64,000 nucleotides of DNA from Deltaproteobacteria bacterium (GTDB taxonomy: Bacteria; Myxococcota; Kuafuiibacteriia; Kuafuiibacteriales; Kuafuiibacteriaceae): the NCBI GenBank assembly GCA_016713425.1, contig JADJPE010000005.1, positions 4,314,501 through 4,378,500 on the forward strand, in the 5' to 3' direction. Below are positions 59,289 to 64,000 of this stretch, in pieces; the first letter of the stretch is position 1; each line of letters starts with the position of its first letter. A model generated the notes under the pieces. The model saw nothing but the letters and a program-made list of their open reading frames with translations, was not told the DNA's origin and made no database searches. Position numbers and translations under genes: made by a program.

Positions 59289-60506
59289 ATGAAGATTCAC
59301 GAATACCAGGCCAAGGAACTTCTTCAGCGTTACGGCGTGCCGATTCCGGCGGGTCGCATGGCGACGACCGCAGAGCATGCGCAGGACATTGCGCGTGGGC
59401 TGGGGCGATTGCCGGTGGTGGTGAAGGCTCAGATTCACGCCGGCGGGCGTGGCAAAGGCGGCGGCGTGAAGCTGTGTCGGAGTCTCGACGAGGTCTTCGC
59501 GCGGGCGAGCGAGATGCTGGGGATGGTCCTGAAGACGCATCAGACCGGGCCAGAAGGCCGCGAAGTTCGGCGGCTCTTGGTCGAGGAGGGCGTCGACATC
59601 GAGTGTGAGCTCTACGCGGGTTTGGTGCTCGACCGCGCGCAGGGGCGCGTGGTCTTCATGATGTCGAGCGAAGGTGGCGTCGACATCGAAGAGGTTGCCG
59701 AGAAGACGCCGGAGAAGATCCACAAGGTCGTCGTCGATCCCGTGACTGGGTTGATGCCTTACCAAGTACGGAAGCTGGTCTTTGCGTGCGGGTTGCGCCC
59801 CGAGATGGTGGGCAAGGCCGTCAAGCTGTGCCGTGGTCTCTATGATGCTTACACCGCGACCGACGCCAGCATCCTCGAATGCAATCCACTGATTGTTACG
59901 CGCGACGGCGACTTTTTGGCGCTCGATGCGAAGATGGTTTTTGACGACAACGCGCTCTATCGACATCCGTCGCTCAATGAGCTTCGCGACCTCGACGAAG
60001 AAGACCCGAAGGAGGTCGAAGCCAAAGTTTACGACCTCAGCTACATCGCCCTGGATGGGAACATCGGGTGCCTCGTCAATGGCGCTGGGCTCGCGATGGC
60101 GACGATGGACATCATCAAACAGTCGGGGGGAGAGCCTGCGAATTTTCTCGACGTGGGCGGTGGCGCTACGGTGGAGAAGGTCAAGGCGGCCTTCAGCATT
60201 CTGCTTCGTGACCCGAAGGTCGAGGCGGTGTTGGTGAACATTTTTGGCGGGATCATGAAGTGCGATGTGATCGCCGAGGGCATCATTCGTGCGGCCCGGG
60301 AGGTCGAGTTGACGCTTCCGCTCGTGGTTCGTCTCGAGGGCACGAACGTCGAAGAAGGAAAGGCGCTGCTCAGCGCGTCTGACATCGACGTGGTCTCGGC
60401 CGACAACATGATCGACGCGGCCCAGAAAGTCGTCAGGCTGGCGGCCGAACGCCGGGCGGCGATGGCGACGGCGACGGCGACGGCGAACGCGAAAGCGAAG
60501 GAGTGA
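59289..60506 (+). CDS. sucC: Succinyl-CoA synthetase beta subunit
   Basis: ADP- or GDP-forming TCA-cycle enzyme subunit, 405 residues. The ATP-grasp domain starts MKIHEYQAKELLQRYGVPIP; KAQIHAGGRGKGGGVKL is the nucleotide-binding loop, ILECNPLIV and LDAKMVFDDNA bind Mg/nucleotide, and the CoA-ligase domain has NGAGLAMATMD, FLDVGGGA and NIFGGIMKCDVIAEGI. The natural C-terminus is extended by an Ala-Thr/Ala-Lys tail (MATATATANAKAKE) encoded by gcgacg hexamers. It is followed 6 nt later by sucD, with which it forms the enzyme. Confidence 0.97.
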   Translation: MKIHEYQAKELLQRYGVPIPAGRMATTAEHAQDIARGLGRLPVVVKAQIHAGGRGKGGGVKLCRSLDEVFARASEMLGMVLKTHQTGPEGREVRRLLVEEGVDIECELYAGLVLDRAQGRVVFMMSSEGGVDIEEVAEKTPEKIHKVVVDPVTGLMPYQVRKLVFACGLRPEMVGKAVKLCRGLYDAYTATDASILECNPLIVTRDGDFLALDAKMVFDDNALYRHPSLNELRDLDEEDPKEVEAKVYDLSYIALDGNIGCLVNGAGLAMATMDIIKQSGGEPANFLDVGGGATVEKVKAAFSILLRDPKVEAVLVNIFGGIMKCDVIAEGIIRAAREVELTLPLVVRLEGTNVEEGKALLSASDIDVVSADNMIDAAQKVVRLAAERRAAMATATATANAKAKE

Positions 60507-60512
60507 GCGGCG

Positions 60513-61400
60513 ATGGCGATCTGGGTGAATCGAGACACGACGGTCCTGGTCCAGGGCATCACGGGCAGCGCGGGTTCGTTCCACGCCCGTCAGATGCTGG
60601 AGTACGGCACCCGGGTCGTGGGCGGCGTGACCCCTGGGAAGGGCGGACAGCGCTTTGAGGAGCGGGTCCCGATTTTCGACACGGTTGCCGAGGCGGTTGA
60701 AAAGACCGAAGCGACCGCGACCATCATCTATGTCCCGGCGGCGTTTGCTGCGGATGCGATCTTGGAGGCGGTCGATGCCGGTGTAGGGCTCATTGTCGCG
60801 ATCACGGAGGGCATTCCGGTGCTTGACATGGTCAAGGTCGCGCGGGCCATGGATCGTTCGAAGAGCCGACTCATCGGCCCGAACTGCCCAGGTATCATAA
60901 CGCCGGGGCAGGTGAAGCTGGGGATCATGCCCGGTCACATCCATCAACCGGGACGCGTCGGCGTCGTCTCGCGTTCGGGCACGCTGACCTATGAGGCCGT
61001 TTGGCAGCTCTCGGCGCTTGGGATCGGTCAGTCGACCTGCGTTGGGATTGGTGGCGACCCGGTCAATGGGACAAGCTTCATCGATGTGCTCGAGGCCTTT
61101 GACCGTGATCCGGAGACGGACGGGGTCATCATGATTGGCGAGATCGGCGGCACCGCGGAAGAGACGACCGCCGACTACATCAAGCGTTCCTTCCGAAAGC
61201 CGGTCGCGGGGTTGGTGGCCGGTCGGACAGCGCCTCCGGGCAAGCGCATGGGTCACGCCGGGGCGATCATTGCCGGCGGCCAGGGAACGGCGGCCGAGAA
61301 GATCGCGGCGCTTCAAGAGGCCGGGGTGCATATCGCCCCGGCGCCTTCGGCCTTGGGCGAGACCATGAAGACGGCGCTCTCTCGAGGGCGCGCGGGCTAG
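60513..61400 (+). CDS. sucD: Succinyl-CoA synthetase alpha subunit
   Basis: Alpha subunit of 295 residues with the CoA-binding Rossmann start VLVQGITGSAGSFHARQM, YVPAAFAADAI, GPNCPGIITPGQVKLGIMP and the phosphorylated catalytic His in GKRMGHAGAII. All active-site segments are intact. It catalyses substrate-level phosphorylation together with SucC. The ATG is preceded by GAGCGGCG in the 6-nt gap. No terminator follows within the 42 bp before the next gene, so read-through into the small membrane protein and pyrB is possible. Confidence 0.97.
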   Translation: MAIWVNRDTTVLVQGITGSAGSFHARQMLEYGTRVVGGVTPGKGGQRFEERVPIFDTVAEAVEKTEATATIIYVPAAFAADAILEAVDAGVGLIVAITEGIPVLDMVKVARAMDRSKSRLIGPNCPGIITPGQVKLGIMPGHIHQPGRVGVVSRSGTLTYEAVWQLSALGIGQSTCVGIGGDPVNGTSFIDVLEAFDRDPETDGVIMIGEIGGTAEETTADYIKRSFRKPVAGLVAGRTAPPGKRMGHAGAIIAGGQGTAAEKIAALQEAGVHIAPAPSALGETMKTALSRGRAG

Positions 61401-61442
61401 TCGGGCATCGGTGATGAGTGCGGTGCGGGTGGGGACGCCAGC

Positions 61443-61943
61443 GTGAACATATATCTCCAGAGGAAGCCACGGCGGATCAACAGTTTCACGGTGACACTGT
61501 CGTTCCTTGCTTTGGCATTTGGCTACGGGGGGTATTTTTATCTTCCGCTTTGGTGGCCCGTGTTTCAGCTTACCGGCATCATGCGCGGGATCTGCAATGA
61601 GGCCTACCGCAACGTGAACGATGAAGACTTGATGAAGAAGCTCATGACGGAGGCTCGGCGCGTTCGACTGCCCGGCTTGACGGCCGAAAACTTCGAGTTC
61701 ATTCGTGTCCCCTACGAGCAGGACGAGCTTGCTTCCGCGAAGGGCTTTCAACCCGAGAAGCGAGGGAAACGTTGTGAGCTCTACTTCACCTACGATCGAA
61801 CGGCGACTTGGCCGCTCATCGACAAGACAAGCACCTTTCACTTCGAGCGAGAGGTTGTGACGGACTTGTCTTTCGTCGACTGGGGTGAATCGAAGACCAA
61901 ATGCACGTGCGTGACCTCGGGTGCTTTCGGAGCGTCGCCGTGA
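61443..61943 (+). CDS. Single-pass membrane protein of unknown function upstream of pyrB
   Basis: 166 residues from GTG 61443. A basic N-terminus (NIYLQRKPRRINS) leads into one hydrophobic segment (TLSFLALAFGYGGYFYLPLW), then an extracytoplasmic domain of about 110 residues with NVNDEDLMKKLMTEARRV, FEFIRVPYEQDE and a Cys pair near the end (TKCTCV). The pattern is reminiscent of small pilin-like or DUF proteins seen in myxobacteria, but I cannot assign a family. Its stop overlaps the pyrB start by 4 nt, so it belongs to the pyr transcript without an obvious pyrimidine role. Confidence 0.75.
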   Translation: MNIYLQRKPRRINSFTVTLSFLALAFGYGGYFYLPLWWPVFQLTGIMRGICNEAYRNVNDEDLMKKLMTEARRVRLPGLTAENFEFIRVPYEQDELASAKGFQPEKRGKRCELYFTYDRTATWPLIDKTSTFHFEREVVTDLSFVDWGESKTKCTCVTSGAFGASP

Positions 61944-62935
61944 GATCGGATGATGCCTCGAGGGGCGTTGCAGGGCATCATCTCCTCGACATTGAGACGC
62001 TCGAGGCGAGCGAAATACGCCGTCTCTTGGATCGAGCGCGCGAGCTTCGCGACACCGTCAGCCAAAGCGCACCGGTCTTGGCGGGCACGTCGGTCATCAC
62101 GCTGTTCTATGAGGCGAGCACGCGGACTCGTGCTTCTTTCGAGATCGCGGCGCAACGCCTCGGCGCTTCGGTGATCACGGTGACTTCGTCGAACAGCAGC
62201 GTTTCGAAGGGCGAGTCGACCTGGGACACAGGGCGGACGTTGGCCGCCATGGATCCGGGGGTGATCGTCTGCCGGCATCCGCATCCGGGGGCGACTCACC
62301 TTTTGGCGCGCGCCGTGGAGAGTGTCGGACGGACGGCGGTCATCAACGCGGGCGACGGCGCGCACGAACATCCGACGCAGGCATTGCTCGATTCACTGAC
62401 GCTGTGCGATCGCTTGGGCAGCGTCGAGGGCCGCACGATCGCGATCATCGGTGACATTGCGCATTCACGGGTCGCACGTTCCAATCAACTGTTGCTCACG
62501 AAGCTTGGCGCGCGCGTCTTGCTTGGTGGGCCGCGGTCGCTCGTTCCGGCGAGTCTCGAGGCAATCGGCGGTACGATCATTCGGGACGTCGACGAGATCA
62601 TTCGCCAAGCGGATGCGGTGATGATGCTTCGGGTCCAATTCGAACGCCTGGTCGGGCCCCCGCCGTTTCCGAGCCTCGCGGATTACAATCGCACCTATGG
62701 GCTCAATGCGTCCCGCGCCAGTTTGATGAAGCCAGACGCCTTCGTGATGCATCCGGGCCCTATGAATCGGGGCATCGAGATCGATCCTGAGGTCGCGGAC
62801 GGGCCGACGTCTGTCGTGGCTCACCAGGTTCGCAATGGGATTGCGGCGCGCATGGCGGTGCTCGAGCGTGCGATGCGCAAGGGCCCGTGGCAGAGCCAGG
62901 GCCAGGGCCAGAGCCGCGGCCAGGAGATGTCGTGA
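61940..62935 (+). CDS. pyrB: Aspartate carbamoyltransferase catalytic chain
   Basis: First committed step of pyrimidine synthesis: carbamoyl phosphate plus aspartate. 331 residues from GTG 61940 (GGAG 7 nt upstream, GTGA overlap with the previous gene). Signature STRTRASFE binds carbamoyl phosphate; EHPTQALLD, VMMLRVQFER and MHPGPMNRGIEID are intact. The C-terminus carries a short Gln-Gly/Gln-Ser repeat tail (QSQGQGQSRGQ). It overlaps the downstream dihydroorotase-like gene by 4 nt. No regulatory pyrI gene is present, and the arrangement points to a PyrB-PyrC' type complex. Confidence 0.96.
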   Translation: MRSDDASRGVAGHHLLDIETLEASEIRRLLDRARELRDTVSQSAPVLAGTSVITLFYEASTRTRASFEIAAQRLGASVITVTSSNSSVSKGESTWDTGRTLAAMDPGVIVCRHPHPGATHLLARAVESVGRTAVINAGDGAHEHPTQALLDSLTLCDRLGSVEGRTIAIIGDIAHSRVARSNQLLLTKLGARVLLGGPRSLVPASLEAIGGTIIRDVDEIIRQADAVMMLRVQFERLVGPPPFPSLADYNRTYGLNASRASLMKPDAFVMHPGPMNRGIEIDPEVADGPTSVVAHQVRNGIAARMAVLERAMRKGPWQSQGQGQSRGQEMS

Positions 62936-64000
62936 GGATCGTGCTCAAACATGTACGGCTGCTCGACCCGGGCGCTGGGCTCGACGCGCCGGAGCGAACC
63001 GTCGTGATCGAGGACGGCGTCATCCGCGATCTCGACGCCCCGAATACGGCCGTCGGAGACCGCGAGATCTATCGACGCGGTGTGCTCGTCCCGGGTTTCA
63101 TCGACCTCCGTGCGCAGCTCGGAGAGCCGGGATATTCTCGCCAAGAGACCATTCCCACCGCTTTGAAAGCTGCGGCGTCGGGTGGTTTCACGACGGTGGT
63201 TGCTATGCCGAGCACGTTGCCGGCCGCTGATCAACCCGAAGTGGTCGAGTTGATCTTGGCGAAGGCCAGGAAGGCCAGCGCGGTGAACGTGCTCCCCGCC
63301 GGCGCCCTCTCGGTCGGTCGCGAGGGTCAACGGCTCGCCGAGATGGCGAAGCTCAAGGCCGCGGGATGCGTGATGTTCACGGACGCGGATCGAGGCGTCA
63401 AGGACAGCCAGCTCCTTCGCTATGCGATGGAAACAGCCGACGATCTCGGCCTGCCCGTGGCCACCCACGCCGAAGATGAGAGCCTTTCTTTGGGTGGTGT
63501 CATGCACGAGGGGCTGGTTTCGACGCGCCTCGGTCTGGCGGGCGTGCCGAGCGCCGCCGAGGTGGTTGGGGTCGCGCGCGACTTGGCCATCGCGGAGTTG
63601 ACGGGCGCGCGCCTTCACATCGCCCACGTGACGACCGGTGCGGCCGTGGAGCTGATTCGGCAGGCGAAGCGACGCGGCGTGCGGGTGACGGCCGATGTTT
63701 CACCGCTTCATCTCTTGTTGGCCGATGATGCGGTCGAAGGCTACGACACGAGGGCGAAGATCTTCCCCCCGCTGAGGCCGAGGTCGGACGTCGACGCCAT
63801 CACCGCCGCGCTTTCGGATGGCACGATCGATGCGGTGGCGAGTGACCACTGTCCGCAGTCGGACCTCGACAAGAATCTATCGTTCAACGACGCGAAGGCG
63901 GGCGCGATCGGTCTCGAGACGGCCTCCGCGGTCGTGCTGTCTCTCGTCCACGAGGGCCGCCTCGACCTCCGCCGCGCGATATCGGTGCTGACCGCCGAGC
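62932..64000 (+). CDS. Dihydroorotase-like protein lacking HxH metal ligands (PyrC'-type), 3' truncated
   Basis: Amidohydrolase-fold protein cut by the window end after about 356 residues. GTG 62932 (AGGAGA upstream) overlaps the pyrB stop. In catalytic dihydroorotases strand one ends DxHxHxREPG; here it reads GFIDLRAQLGEPG, so both zinc-binding His and the substrate Arg are replaced. The position of the carbamylated Lys is also altered (VMFTDADRG), while ATHAEDESLS, LHIAHVTT and VASDHCPQ persist. This pattern matches the inactive PyrC' (PyrX) of pseudomonads, which is needed for assembly of their aspartate transcarbamoylase. A true dihydroorotase would then be encoded elsewhere. Confidence 0.88.
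   Translation, partial: MRIVLKHVRLLDPGAGLDAPERTVVIEDGVIRDLDAPNTAVGDREIYRRGVLVPGFIDLRAQLGEPGYSRQETIPTALKAAASGGFTTVVAMPSTLPAADQPEVVELILAKARKASAVNVLPAGALSVGREGQRLAEMAKLKAAGCVMFTDADRGVKDSQLLRYAMETADDLGLPVATHAEDESLSLGGVMHEGLVSTRLGLAGVPSAAEVVGVARDLAIAELTGARLHIAHVTTGAAVELIRQAKRRGVRVTADVSPLHLLLADDAVEGYDTRAKIFPPLRPRSDVDAITAALSDGTIDAVASDHCPQSDLDKNLSFNDAKAGAIGLETASAVVLSLVHEGRLDLRRAISVLTAE

Noticed and set aside
58746..61841. A 1031-residue open frame on the minus strand across sucC, sucD and the start of the giant gene
   Set aside because: It is antisense to two highly conserved genes with intact motifs, has Arg/His-rich composition typical of GC-rich antisense frames, and shows no domain.

Overview
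The window is GC-rich, gene-dense DNA from a Gram-negative bacterium, most likely a Myxococcota-type deltaproteobacterium. The support is indirect: lipoproteins with Asp/Gly/Ala-rich linkers after the lipobox, a TonB-dependent receptor, a TolC-like protein, a poly-HAMP chemoreceptor, ATPase-complex genes of a type III or flagellar apparatus, and many GTG starts with 4-nt ATGA/GTGA overlaps. No rRNA, tRNA, phage or CRISPR locus is visible, and I see no transposase.

Layout. 0-4.3 kb: the end of a FetB-type permease, a large chemoreceptor, then a 220-bp imperfect inverted-repeat pair that fills the gap before the next, convergent gene. 4.3-8.7 kb: a 1473-residue activase-type protein (minus strand). 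9-14.5 kb: a tightly coupled biotin operon in the order bioB-bioF-bioD-bioA-(bioZ-like KAS III). 14.6-18.4 kb: three glycosyltransferases. 18.5-25.9 kb: a TolC-like protein, a TPR-like protein, an S41-like protein with a coupled lipoprotein, a bacteriohemerythrin and a small membrane protein. 26-31.8 kb: a nickel-uptake operon (nikR, two lipoproteins, a TonB-dependent receptor, a NicO-type permease) behind a clear NikR-type operator. 31.9-36.9 kb: an unrecognised membrane protein, a 17-bp tandem array, kynureninase plus tryptophan 2,3-dioxygenase, and a GNAT-like protein. 37-39.5 kb: a FliH/FliI/FliJ (SctL/SctN/SctO) trio with no other export genes nearby. 39.6-48.1 kb: an SDR protein, an aldehyde dehydrogenase, a TRL-like lipoprotein, a maltose-type ABC importer without its ATPase, and a fused SpmA-SpmB protein. 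48.1-59 kb: one 10.8-kb gene for a protein of about 3610 residues. 59.3-64 kb: sucCD, a small membrane protein, pyrB and a pyrC-like gene cut by the window end.

Two themes stand out. First, the giant protein combines an HExxH motif, a nucleotide-binding Rossmann motif and about 18 diverged tandem units of roughly 104 residues that I cannot assign to any family. Second, short tandem repeats are everywhere. Inside genes their periods are multiples of three, and they extend linkers, loops and tails of otherwise conserved proteins (BioA, SpmAB, NicO, a lipoprotein, SucC, PyrB, SctL, BioB). Between genes their periods are 10, 11 and 16-17 bp. Together they suggest a genome unusually prone to, or tolerant of, slippage expansion.

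Functional links that the sequence supports: nickel import across both membranes under NikR; pimeloyl precursor synthesis by a BioZ-type enzyme inside the biotin operon; tryptophan breakdown by a coupled enzyme pair; and an aspartate transcarbamoylase paired with a dihydroorotase-like protein that has lost its HxH metal ligands, as in the PyrB-PyrC' complexes of pseudomonads.
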